Position numbers and translations under genes: made by a program. Of a stretch of 64,000 nucleotides of DNA, positions 1 through 8,094 are shown piece after piece. The notes beneath the pieces were generated by a model. The model was not told where the DNA came from and did no database searches. It worked only from the letters and a program-made list of their open reading frames with translations. The DNA is from an uncultured Treponema sp. Lineage in GTDB: Bacteria > Spirochaetota > Spirochaetia > Treponematales > Treponemataceae. The stretch's first letter is position 1, and the number at the start of each line of letters is the position of its first letter. The stretch lies in the NCBI GenBank assembly GCA_947167345.1, contig CAMVHR010000002.1:1-64000 (forward strand), read 5' to 3'.

Positions 1-43
1 CTTTTTCTATATTAGGCTATATTAGCCAATCCACAACTTTTGA

Positions 44-373
44 TTATAACTCTTTTTTTGTATAAACAGGTGGCAGTGTGTGAAAATCATAGTCAAACAG
101 GTAACTGTTGGCTTTTATGATTCCTGAAATACGAAGTTCTTTATCTGGCATGACAAGAAAATATATGTCAATAATAAGAAACAAAAACAGCCCCAGAAAA
201 AATAAAAGGCCAGCGAGTTTTTTTATTTTAAGCTCAACTTTGTCTGCTGAATAACAAAGCAAAGCTATAAAAGCAATTGTGAATATGACAGCAGTTACAA
301 GCGCTACTTTTTGACGCTTAGTAAGATCCTTGAATTTGATGTCATAGTTTTGATTATTATTTAATGATTGCAT
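44..373 (-). CDS. Small two-TM membrane protein, function unknown
   Basis: The 109-residue product has a charged N-terminus (about 1-22), two hydrophobic segments (about 23-42 and 52-74) and a hydrophilic tail of about 35 residues. I recognise no family. The ATG has no convincing Shine-Dalgarno sequence. It is a lone minus-strand gene beside a decayed chemoreceptor, so its reality rests on ORF length and the clean membrane pattern. It could be a small inner-membrane accessory protein; no function is claimed. Confidence 0.5.
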   Translation of the reverse strand: MQSLNNNQNYDIKFKDLTKRQKVALVTAVIFTIAFIALLCYSADKVELKIKKLAGLLFFLGLFLFLIIDIYFLVMPDKELRISGIIKANSYLFDYDFHTLPPVYTKKEL

Positions 374-548
374 TGTAATGTTTGTTTAATACATCTTTCG
401 TTATGAGGTAACTATAGAGTACTAAATCATGCCTGTCAAGATTAAGCTTTATAAAGCAGCTTTATTTTATTTTGAAATCAAATGAAAATCGGTAGATGTC
501 TTGCCGACTATTTGCAATTGAGCTTTTACTGCGATATAATTTATTGAT

Positions 549-1106
549 TTGCAAAATTATGAGAAGGTGCGATTGCTTCCGACATGGCGACTTCAAGATA
601 GAACTAATAAAATGAAAATGGCGGCGGCTTATTGTCCCATTGAAAACACGGATTGGGTTGTTATTTTGATTGCAACGGGCGAGGCTGACCTTACTAAGCG
701 TCTTCCTACATCATCGAGAGATGAAATTGGCGATGTGGTTAATGGCTTCAATTCGTTCAGCGAAAAGTTGCAGACGATTATAGGCGATGTGAAGCATTCT
801 AAGGAAGACCTTGTTGTTGCGGTGAACGAAATCACAGGGAACATCGAGTCTCTGGAGAGAATGATTGTCAGTCAGGGAAAGATCGTAACGGAAGCGTCAT
901 CTGCTGTTAATATGTCTATGGATAAAATGTCTGGTTCGTTTGAAACTTTGAGGGCGAATTCTCAAGACGGTTTTAGCAAGCAGCAGTCTGTTAATGATAA
1001 GGTCAAGGAAATCGAAACTCAATCGCAAATGCTTCAGGAAGCAAATGCAAGTCTACATAAATATTCATTGAAACCTCTTATCCGGCTACGTATTCAGAAA
1101 CTATAG
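549..1106 (+). pseudogene. Methyl-accepting chemotaxis protein remnant
   Basis: Residues about 24-40 (AAAYCPIENTDWVVILIA) match the last strand of a periplasmic Cache sensor. They run straight into a HAMP-like segment (GEADLTKRLP, DEIGDVVNGFN) with no second membrane helix between, so there is an internal deletion. The signalling coiled coil follows but stops after KEIETQSQMLQEAN, exactly where the intact receptors at 24.9 and 27.0 kb continue into the conserved hairpin tip. The first sensor half, TM2 and the whole CheA/CheW-binding tip are missing. The TTG start given by the ORF track is arbitrary. The last 29 bases overlap the 3' end of the convergent kinase gene. It cannot signal. Confidence 0.85.
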
Positions 1107-1995
1107 TTCTTACAGGTTCAAGGTAGGTTTGACCGAACATGTTGAGATGATTTAAAAGCTGGTACAGGTTGTACAAGTCCCTGCGCTCTTCATAGCCGCT
1201 CTGAAGTGGTCGTACTTCGTAGTAGGCATCGTAAAAAGTCTTTGGAAAACCTCCGAACAGCTCTGTCATTGCAATATCAGTTTCGGCATTACCGACATAG
1301 GCTGCAGGATCAATAAGCATGGCTTTGCCGCTTTTGCTGCAAAATACGTTTCCTCCCCACAAGTCACCATGAAGCAAGCTTGGCTTTTCAGGCTCTATAA
1401 TGAAGTCTTCCAGATGGTCGAGTAACTTTGTAATCAGCTTGCGGTCATTAGAGGTAAAGTTGTTGTCGGCAGATTTAAACTGTGGGGCAAGGCGTTGTTC
1501 TCGGAAAAACGAAACCCAGCTTTTGGAAGGGGTGTTGTCTTGAGTTCTTGCCCCTATATAATTGTTCTGAAAAAAGCCGAATGTGCCTCCTTTTACAAAT
1601 TGTTCTGTAGGAGCATCATGAAGCGCTGCTAGTTCACGTGCAAAAGTTTCCCAGTAATTTGTTCTTTTTTTACCGCTTTCAATATATTCTAGCAAAAGAA
1701 AGCTGTATCCCACCTGTTCACCGTCGTCTGTGCCTGTGCATAGGATTCGTGGAGTTTCAATTGTTTTTGTAGATGCTATTGCTGAAAGTCCTGCAGCTTC
1801 GGCTGTAAAAAAGTCAGCGTTTTCTTTTGCATTTGCCTTCATGAAAATATGGTCACCTGTGTTTAGTGTGAGGGCATACGCTTTGTTTATGTCTCCGCCG
1901 GAAACACGGTCTGTCTGTGCAATTGAAACTGATGAACCGAATAGTGAGACTAATGCACTTGCAATAGATGTATAATGAGGTATAGCTGAGTTCAT
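1078..1995 (-). CDS. Fructosamine/ketosamine-3-kinase family protein
   Basis: This family phosphorylates ketosamines (Amadori products) on proteins or small molecules and has an aminoglycoside-phosphotransferase fold. Visible motifs are the catalytic LLHGDLWGGNVF loop and the Mg-binding LIDPAAYVGNAETDIAM segment, followed by the family's ELFGGFP. About 305 residues from the chosen ATG is close to the usual 285-300. I prefer the ATG at 1995 (MNSAIPHY) over the upstream TTG of the ORF track, because a TGC-AATACT element lies 6 bases before it and there is no Shine-Dalgarno. The likely role is deglycation or sugar-amine salvage. The precise substrate cannot be told from sequence. Confidence 0.85.
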   Translation of the reverse strand: MNSAIPHYTSIASALVSLFGSSVSIAQTDRVSGGDINKAYALTLNTGDHIFMKANAKENADFFTAEAAGLSAIASTKTIETPRILCTGTDDGEQVGYSFLLLEYIESGKKRTNYWETFARELAALHDAPTEQFVKGGTFGFFQNNYIGARTQDNTPSKSWVSFFREQRLAPQFKSADNNFTSNDRKLITKLLDHLEDFIIEPEKPSLLHGDLWGGNVFCSKSGKAMLIDPAAYVGNAETDIAMTELFGGFPKTFYDAYYEVRPLQSGYEERRDLYNLYQLLNHLNMFGQTYLEPVRTIVSEYVAG

Positions 1996-2001
1996 ACAGA
2001 C

Positions 2002-2010
2002 AGTATTGCA
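2002..2010 (-). promoter_or_regulatory. Extended -10 predicting a leaderless start
   Basis: On the minus strand TGC-AATACT lies 6 bases before the ATG at 1995 and no Shine-Dalgarno is present. Its geometry matches the other starts listed in this window, with a first-base A instead of T in the hexamer. Confidence 0.4.
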
Positions 2011-2049
2011 CAATTTGCTGGGGCTGTCGAGTAAAAGCTTATGGGAGCC

Positions 2050-2712
2050 TTAATTCTTTCCTTTTAAGAACGGACGGGCTATGTGGACGTTAAAGAATTC
2101 TATAAGTGGTCCCATAAAGAATGCTGTTATGATTGTACCAATTCCTGCTATCGTAGGAATTGCTGCAAGTTTTCCGCCTGCAATTATAAACAGCGTTACT
2201 CCCAGAATTACACATACCAAGTCCGTAATGATTCTTACGTATTGGAATTTACCTTTCTTCCAAGTGTTGCAGATTATGAGGGCTACAGCATCGTAGGTGG
2301 AAACTCCTAAATCAGCAGTCATATAGAATGCTGAACCGAAGCAAATTATTACGACACCTATGACGAGGCATAGAACCCGTATTACAATAGTCGGATTTAC
2401 AATGACTGTCTGCAAATATTCGTATGTAAACTGCGTTATGTAGCCTAAGAGAAACAGGTTTATGAATGTAGCAATGCCTATGTAATGTCTGTCAAAGACA
2501 AGTGCAAAAGAAAGTAGAAGGACATTTACTATTATGTACAGCAAGCCAAAGTCTATAGGTATGAGTTTGTCGAGTCCTGCCATGAATGACTGGAATGGAT
2601 CTACGCCAAGAGCTGCAATTTTAAATATTCCTACACTGATGGCACATATAATGACACCGAAAAAGGACATGCATATTCTTTTTGCAAGTCCTTTTGTTTT
2701 TGCTTTTTGCAT
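2050..2712 (-). CDS. YczE/YitT-type integral membrane protein
   Basis: A polytopic protein of about 220 residues with five or six hydrophobic segments. It has the paired GVDPFQSFM and LGVSTYDAV loops typical of the YczE/YyaS/YitT group of uncharacterised membrane proteins. The ORF track extends 25 codons further upstream into the preceding gene. I chose the ATG at 2712 because AGGAGA precedes it at good spacing and the start then falls 31 bases after the upstream stop. It is the last gene of the five-gene minus-strand run with four oxidoreductases. Its transport substrate, if any, is unknown. Confidence 0.75.
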   Translation of the reverse strand: MQKAKTKGLAKRICMSFFGVIICAISVGIFKIAALGVDPFQSFMAGLDKLIPIDFGLLYIIVNVLLLSFALVFDRHYIGIATFINLFLLGYITQFTYEYLQTVIVNPTIVIRVLCLVIGVVIICFGSAFYMTADLGVSTYDAVALIICNTWKKGKFQYVRIITDLVCVILGVTLFIIAGGKLAAIPTIAGIGTIITAFFMGPLIEFFNVHIARPFLKGKN

Positions 2713-2743
2713 AATATTCTCCTGTACTTTCTTTTGCAAGGCA

Positions 2744-3718
2744 TTAATAGCCTGTTTCTTTGAATACAGCATCCATGAGGATGGCATTCTTTAGGGAAAA
2801 TTCTTGTGGTATAAAAGGTTTTGCTCCTTCAAGAATGCACTTTCCAAGTTGTTCCGTTTCAAGACTGTAATTCTGCGGAACATCTATGCAGCGTTCAACA
2901 ACACCGCTATTTGTAACAACCTGATAGCACAGTTTTCCCGACTGGTTGTATTCCACATCAGATTTTATGAAACCTTTTGTGCCGTGAATGTAAAGCCTGT
3001 CAACACGTGCGTTTGTATTTTTCCCCAAAATCATGCCAACATTGAACGATGCCCGCACTCCGTTCTTAAAGCAGATGAATCCTGTTGTAATTTCATCTAC
3101 ACCTTTGTCAGAAAAGTCTGCGACGGCTTTTACTGTTTCTGGCTCGGAATCTACAAGTGACAGAATCATTGTCGTGCAATAGCAGCCAAGGTCATACATT
3201 GCTCCTCCGCCCTGTTCCTTGTAAAGTCGGATGTCTTCTTTATATCCCTGTGTGACAAATGCAGTGTCAATAAAGTCTATGTCACCGATAATGCCACTTT
3301 TCACATCATTTCGCAGACTCTTCATGTAAGGACTGTGCAGATATGCGTAGGCTTCCATCAGATATACGCCGTTTTTTTTGGCTGTTTCAAACATCTCTAG
3401 GACTTCGCCTGCATTCAAGGCAAGGGGTTTTTCGCAAAGTACGTGTTTTTTTGACTTAAGGGCTTTGATAACCCATTCTTTGTGAAGATTGTTCGGCAAT
3501 GGAATGTAAACTGCCTGTACATCTTTGTCCTGCAAAAGCTCTTCATAAGTCCCGTAATATTTTTTAAAGCCAAACTCGTCTGCAAAACTCTTTGCCTTTT
3601 CAATGCTACGTCCCGCAATTGCATAAAGCTCTGCATTTTTTGCAAGTTTGATGCCTGGTATCGTACATCCTTTTGCTATGTTTGCAGTGCCCAGAATACC
3701 CCATTTTACTGTTTCCAT
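2744..3718 (-). CDS. Gfo/Idh/MocA-family NAD(P)-dependent oxidoreductase
   Basis: The N-terminal Rossmann fold starts at residue 5 (WGILGTANIA). The family motif CEKPLALN is near residue 95 and the C-terminal half is the mixed beta-sheet substrate domain. At 324 residues it has normal length. Relatives oxidise or reduce sugars, inositols or dihydrodiols; the overall sequence resembles the dihydrodiol-dehydrogenase-like branch. It follows the aldo/keto reductase by 9 bases, so the two are co-transcribed and may share a carbohydrate-derived substrate. The substrate is not deducible. Confidence 0.88.
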   Translation of the reverse strand: METVKWGILGTANIAKGCTIPGIKLAKNAELYAIAGRSIEKAKSFADEFGFKKYYGTYEELLQDKDVQAVYIPLPNNLHKEWVIKALKSKKHVLCEKPLALNAGEVLEMFETAKKNGVYLMEAYAYLHSPYMKSLRNDVKSGIIGDIDFIDTAFVTQGYKEDIRLYKEQGGGAMYDLGCYCTTMILSLVDSEPETVKAVADFSDKGVDEITTGFICFKNGVRASFNVGMILGKNTNARVDRLYIHGTKGFIKSDVEYNQSGKLCYQVVTNSGVVERCIDVPQNYSLETEQLGKCILEGAKPFIPQEFSLKNAILMDAVFKETGY

Positions 3719-3727
3719 GTTTACCTC

Positions 3728-4861
3728 TTATGCAGATTTTTCTGTGTCCAGAATGCCGGCTGCTTCTTTGAGCAAGTCAATTATAGGCAGGTGCTGAGGA
3801 CATACGCCTTCGCACTGACCGCATGAAAGGCAGTCGGATGCCTTTCCGCTGCGGCTTACAAGACCTGAATAAAAGTTCTTTGCCCTCCAGTCGTCTGGAT
3901 AGCGGCGTAATGTATTGACGGTTCTGAAAACGTCTGGAATGCTGATTTTTGCAGGGCAACCATCGGTGCAGTATCTGCATGCCGTGCAGCCTATCTGAGG
4001 AATGCGCAAAATTTCATCCGTAACTTCATCAATGATTTTCATTTCGTCCGCTGTAATCGGCTCAAATTTTGTAAAGGTCTTTATGTTGTCATCCATCTGC
4101 TCTTCTGTAGACATGCCTGAAAGCACTGTCATTACACCTTCAAGAGAGGCAACGTAACGCAATGCCCATGAGGCTACTGAGTCATTCGGGCGAGCTGACT
4201 TGAACTTTGCTTCAATATCAGGAGCCATGTTTGCAAGCATTCCTCCGCGTACAGGTTCCATGATTATCATCGGGATGTTTCTTTTGTGAAGGATTTCATA
4301 GAGTTTTTGTGAACGGACTACAGGATTTGTCCTGTCAAGATAATTCAGCTGAATCTGAACAAATTCCATTTCCGGGTGTTTGTCTAGGACTTGTTCCAAA
4401 AGCTCTGGGCTTCCGTGGAAAGAAAATCCGAAGTGCTTAATGCGTCCTTCTTCTTTCTTTTTTAGCCCCCAGTTGAAGCAGTCGTATTTTTCGTAAGTGT
4501 CGTAATTTGAGCCGTCTTCTATGGAGTGCAGAAGGTAAAAGTCAAAATATTCTACTCCTGCCCTTTCACATTGCTCGCTGAAAATTCTTTCAATGTCGCT
4601 TTCCTGCTTGATTTCCCATGCAGGAAGTTTTGTTGCAATCATAAAGCTTTCGCGTGGATAGCGCTTTACCAAAGCTTCCCATGCTGCTGTTTCGGACTTG
4701 CCTCCATGGTAGATATATGCGGTATCAAAGTAGTTCATGCCGCTTTTCATGTATTTGTCTACCATTGTCTTTACGCGCTCAATGTCAATTACTCCTTCTT
4801 TTTCAGGCAGCCGCATGAGTCCAAAGCCTAATTTCGGTATTTTGTTAAAGTCAATTCCCAT
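3728..4861 (-). CDS. Aldo/keto reductase with C-terminal 2x[4Fe-4S] domain
   Basis: Residues about 10-290 form the AKR TIM barrel with NYFDTAYIYHGGKSE (catalytic Asp/Tyr region) and HFGFSFHG. The C-terminus adds ferredoxin-type clusters (CTACRYCTDGCP near 295 and CLSCGQCEGVCP near 350), giving eight cysteines in the classic spacing. The family is the clostridial/spirochaetal AKR-ferredoxin fusion, which probably takes electrons from ferredoxin as well as NAD(P)H in anaerobes. Length 377 is typical. It sits 20 bases after the epimerase-like gene in the same operon. Confidence 0.9.
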   Translation of the reverse strand: MGIDFNKIPKLGFGLMRLPEKEGVIDIERVKTMVDKYMKSGMNYFDTAYIYHGGKSETAAWEALVKRYPRESFMIATKLPAWEIKQESDIERIFSEQCERAGVEYFDFYLLHSIEDGSNYDTYEKYDCFNWGLKKKEEGRIKHFGFSFHGSPELLEQVLDKHPEMEFVQIQLNYLDRTNPVVRSQKLYEILHKRNIPMIIMEPVRGGMLANMAPDIEAKFKSARPNDSVASWALRYVASLEGVMTVLSGMSTEEQMDDNIKTFTKFEPITADEMKIIDEVTDEILRIPQIGCTACRYCTDGCPAKISIPDVFRTVNTLRRYPDDWRAKNFYSGLVSRSGKASDCLSCGQCEGVCPQHLPIIDLLKEAAGILDTEKSA

Positions 4862-4881
4862 AAAGTCTCCAAAAAATTCTC

Positions 4882-5913
4882 TTAGAAAAGCTTTTTGCTT
4901 TCTTCTAGAGCTGAGATTACATTGTCACACCATGCATCAAATTCGGGGTCTTCCCTCTGACAGTCCTGATGTGAAAGAACATAGTCAAGGCATATTCTTA
5001 CACCCATGTTAAACGGTACAGTTGTCTGCATCTGTGGAACAATCCTTTTTAACTTTGAATTGTCAAAGACTACGGAAACAGATTTGTCTCCAATAAGGCT
5101 TCCTTCAAAGTCAAAGCCATATTTATCGCCTACGGCACTCAGATATTCTGAGGCAACGTGATATGCGTTAAGCTTTACTCCGAGTGCGTCTGCAATCGTC
5201 TGGTAAATCTGATTCCAAGAAAGGACTTCATCACCAGTAATTTGGAATTCTTCACCAATGGCATGGCGATTCAGCATTAAACCGATGTATCCTGTTGCAA
5301 AATCTTTGTTGAATGTAACGTGCCATAAAGATGTTCCGTCACCCTGTATGATTACGGGTTTTCCTTCCTGCATACGCTTTATGACTTGATAAAATCCGTT
5401 TTTACCGTGCACGCCTAGGGGAATATTTCTTTCATCATAAGTATGGCTTGGACGCACTATTGTTACAGGAAAACCTTCTTCGCGGTATTTTTTCATGAGG
5501 AATTCTTCGCAGGCAATTTTATTGCGCGAATATTCCCAGTGCGGATTAGCGAGCGTCGTTCCTTCGGTGATGATATAGCTGGCAGACGGCTTGTTGTATG
5601 CAGAGGCAGAGCTTATGTAAATGTACTGCTTTACCTTATTTGCAAAAAGTCTGTAATCACGCTCTACCTGAGGCTGTGTAAAACCAATGAATTCGTTTAT
5701 GACATCAAATTCCATGCCGGAAAGTTTTTTCTTAGCATCCTGTTCGTCTGAAATATCGCATACAATCTGATGGACGTTAGTGGGAACTGAGCTGGCTCTG
5801 TTTCCTCGGTTTAAAATCCATACGTCCCAGTCATCTCTGCCTGCAAGTTCCCTTACGATAGCGGAACTGATTGTTCCAGTTCCGCCTATAAATAATGCCT
5901 TTGATTTTGCCAT
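4882..5913 (-). CDS. NAD-dependent epimerase/dehydratase family protein
   Basis: An atypical extended SDR of 343 residues. The N-terminal dinucleotide motif is GGTGTISSAIV (residues 9-19). A YISSASAY segment near 98-105 and a downstream YSRNK (Tyr-x3-Lys) supply the SDR catalytic residues. Relatives act on NDP-sugars or are RNA-binding or regulatory SDRs. It lies 20 bases after the alcohol dehydrogenase and 20 before the AKR, so it is mid-operon. The substrate is unknown. Confidence 0.85.
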   Translation of the reverse strand: MAKSKALFIGGTGTISSAIVRELAGRDDWDVWILNRGNRASSVPTNVHQIVCDISDEQDAKKKLSGMEFDVINEFIGFTQPQVERDYRLFANKVKQYIYISSASAYNKPSASYIITEGTTLANPHWEYSRNKIACEEFLMKKYREEGFPVTIVRPSHTYDERNIPLGVHGKNGFYQVIKRMQEGKPVIIQGDGTSLWHVTFNKDFATGYIGLMLNRHAIGEEFQITGDEVLSWNQIYQTIADALGVKLNAYHVASEYLSAVGDKYGFDFEGSLIGDKSVSVVFDNSKLKRIVPQMQTTVPFNMGVRICLDYVLSHQDCQREDPEFDAWCDNVISALEESKKLF

Positions 5914-5933
5914 TAAGTTCTCCGCATTAAATC

Positions 5934-7109
5934 TTAGATCATCATTTTGTAGATTTTTGCGCAGTCATCTTCGTTCAGAGTTACAAATCCGCCGACTGTT
6001 CCTGTTCTTCCGTTTCCGTGGCAAAGGACATTTACCAGTTTAGGAATGTCTTCTTCTTTTGCGCCAAGCTCTGCAAAATTCTTTGGCATTCCTATTGAAA
6101 TAAGGTAATTTCTAAATGCTTCGATTCCTTCAAGAGCTGTTACCTCTGGATGGTCAAAATCCATCTGACAGCCCCATACGCGGACGGCGACTTTGGCAAA
6201 ACGCATTACGTCATGCTTCATTACATATTTAAATACTGCCGGCATTGTTACTGCAAGACCTGCACCGTGCGCACAGTCATAAAGCGCAGAAAGCTCATGC
6301 TCTACATCGTGACTTGTCCAGTCCTGGCTTCTGCCTACGCCGCATGAGTTGTTGTGTGCCATCATTCCTGCCCACATGATGTTTGCTCGTGCTTCATAGT
6401 TGTTTGGATCGGCAATTACTCTAGGTCCTTCGTGTTTCATTGTAAGAAGTAGGGCTTCGATAAGTCGATCGGTGACTTCAACATCCTTTGTATTTGTAAG
6501 GTAACGCTCGTAAAGGTGAGCCATAATGTCTGTAATGCCGGCTGCAGTCTGATAAGGTGGCAGTGTCTGTGTAAGTGCTGGGTTTAGTATGCTGAATTTA
6601 GGTCTGATAGCATCGCTTCCTGTTCCTCGTTTGAACATGCCTTCTTCTTTTGTAATTACGGAGTCAGGACTGCCTTCGCTTCCTGCTGCGGCTATTGTAA
6701 GGACTGTTCCTACCGGCAATGCTTTTTCAATCATTTTTCCGCTGTAAAAGTCCCAGAAGTCTCCGTCATACAGAACTCCGGCTGCAATTGCCTTTGCAGA
6801 ATCAATCGTACTTCCTCCTCCGACGGCAAGAATAAAGTCTACCTTTTCCTTTTTGCAGAGGTCTATTCCTTCATATACAAGTCCGCTCCTCGGATTGGGC
6901 TTTACTCCTCCGAGGCAAACATAAGGGATGCCAGCATTTTTTAATGAAGATTCCACTCTGTCTAATAGACCGGAAGTTTTTGCACTTTTTCCGCCAAAGT
7001 GAATAAGAACCTTGCTTCCTCCAAATTTCTTTACGTAGTCTCCTGTCTGGTTTTCGCTATCTTTTCCGAATACAAAAAACGTTGGTGAGTAAAATGTAAA
7101 ATTTTCCAT
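5934..7109 (-). CDS. Iron-containing alcohol dehydrogenase
   Basis: At 391 residues it matches the BDH/YqhD-like branch of group III Fe-dependent alcohol dehydrogenases. It has the NAD(P)-binding GGGSTIDSAKAIA near residue 97, ITDIMAHLYERY with Fe-ligand Asp and His, and the downstream histidine-rich DCAHGAGLA and LCHGNG region. It probably reduces an aldehyde to an alcohol with NAD(P)H. It is the first gene of the operon; AGGAGA lies before the ATG and the upstream intergenic gap is about 155 bases. It may recycle NAD(P) during fermentation together with the downstream reductases. Confidence 0.92.
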   Translation of the reverse strand: MENFTFYSPTFFVFGKDSENQTGDYVKKFGGSKVLIHFGGKSAKTSGLLDRVESSLKNAGIPYVCLGGVKPNPRSGLVYEGIDLCKKEKVDFILAVGGGSTIDSAKAIAAGVLYDGDFWDFYSGKMIEKALPVGTVLTIAAAGSEGSPDSVITKEEGMFKRGTGSDAIRPKFSILNPALTQTLPPYQTAAGITDIMAHLYERYLTNTKDVEVTDRLIEALLLTMKHEGPRVIADPNNYEARANIMWAGMMAHNNSCGVGRSQDWTSHDVEHELSALYDCAHGAGLAVTMPAVFKYVMKHDVMRFAKVAVRVWGCQMDFDHPEVTALEGIEAFRNYLISIGMPKNFAELGAKEEDIPKLVNVLCHGNGRTGTVGGFVTLNEDDCAKIYKMMI

Positions 7110-7264
7110 TGGTAATCTCCTTTGCCTTTACTTGATATTAGGATAAAGGACGTTTTAAAAAAAAGAAAGGAGCATTTTAGTTAAAATTTTGTTATTATTA
7201 GGATTAAGTTATGGCTGGGGTGTTTCTTGGTGCTGTTTTGCCTCTATTTATGGAGCATGGTTAA

Positions 7265-8002
7265 TTAGTTTGTTTCCCTGATTTTCTGTCCGTCAAATAT
7301 GTAAATGACATGATTACACATTTCTACAATGCGGGAATCATGTGTAGAAAAGATAAATGTCGTTGACAGTTCCCTATTAAGGTTCTGCATGAGTTCAAGA
7401 ATCTGTTCTCCGTTTTTACTGTCAAGGTTTGCTGTTGGTTCGTCTGCAAGAATAACTGGTGCCTTTGTAACAAGGGCTCGTGCAATGGCTACGCGCTGTC
7501 TTTGTCCTCCACTTAATTCTGCTGGCTTGTGGTTCTTCCAGGCAGTCAGTCCTACCGTTTCAATAAGGTAAGAAATCCATTCTTCCTTTTCCTTTTTGGA
7601 TATTTTTGAGCGTTTTTCCTTTTTATCCATAAGGTTCAGTGGGAGCTCAACGTTTTCGTATACGTTAAGAACAGGTATGAGGTTGAAGTTCTGAAAGATG
7701 AATCCTACATGGGAACTTCGTATCTGCGTAATGCGAGAATCCAGCTTTTTGGGAATCTTGTTGCCTTCCGGCAAGTCAAATCTTGAATATACATCAATGC
7801 CGTCAAGCGTAATGTTGCCAGCGGAAGGAAGGTCTATAAGTCCTATCATGTTAAGCAGGGTAGATTTTCCTGAACCGGAAGGACCGGATATTGCTGCAAA
7901 TTCTCCTTTGTTTATGCTGAATGAAACGTCTTTTACTGCTGGAACAGAAAGTTTTCCCATCTGATAGTTTTTACTTACATTGTGCAATTCAATTATGGCC
8001 AT
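7265..8002 (-). CDS. ABC transporter ATPase, LolD/MacB type
   Basis: It contains Walker A (GPSGSGKST, about residue 38), the signature LSGGQRQRVAIARAL, Walker B (VILADEPTANLDS) and the H-loop (STHDSRI). These mark the small MacB/LolD/FtsE class that powers FtsX-fold permeases. The ORF track begins nine codons earlier; I take the ATG at 8002 because an extended -10 (TGT-TATAGT) ends 6 bases before it. It is divergent from the two permease genes it presumably energises, with 92 bases between the start codons. The protein should act at the cytoplasmic face of the inner membrane. Confidence 0.92.
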   Translation of the reverse strand: MAIIELHNVSKNYQMGKLSVPAVKDVSFSINKGEFAAISGPSGSGKSTLLNMIGLIDLPSAGNITLDGIDVYSRFDLPEGNKIPKKLDSRITQIRSSHVGFIFQNFNLIPVLNVYENVELPLNLMDKKEKRSKISKKEKEEWISYLIETVGLTAWKNHKPAELSGGQRQRVAIARALVTKAPVILADEPTANLDSKNGEQILELMQNLNRELSTTFIFSTHDSRIVEMCNHVIYIFDGQKIRETN

Positions 8003-8008
8003 GCCGAA

Positions 8009-8038
8009 ACTATAACATATTTGCAGCATTGTTTACAA
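8009..8038 (-). promoter_or_regulatory. Promoter of the ABC ATPase gene
   Basis: On the minus strand TTGTAA and TGT-TATAGT are separated by 18 bases. The hexamer ends 6 bases before the ATG at 8002, predicting transcription from or next to the start codon. Confidence 0.5.
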
Positions 8039-8058
8039 TTATAAAAACTTTGAAAACC

Positions 8059-8087
8059 TTGTTTTTTTATGTTCAGTATGGTACTAT
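8059..8087 (+). promoter_or_regulatory. Promoter of the permease operon
   Basis: TTGTTT and TACTAT are separated by 17 bases, with TGG before the -10. Seven bases (CTCTGCA) lie between the hexamer and the ATG at 8095, and there is no Shine-Dalgarno. It is back to back with the ATPase promoter. Confidence 0.5.
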
Positions 8088-8094
8088 CTCTGCA

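Noticed and set aside
7921-8094. N-terminal extension of the first permease
   Set aside because: It overlaps the ATPase gene and both promoters; the protein from 8095 begins with a normal FtsX-type helix.
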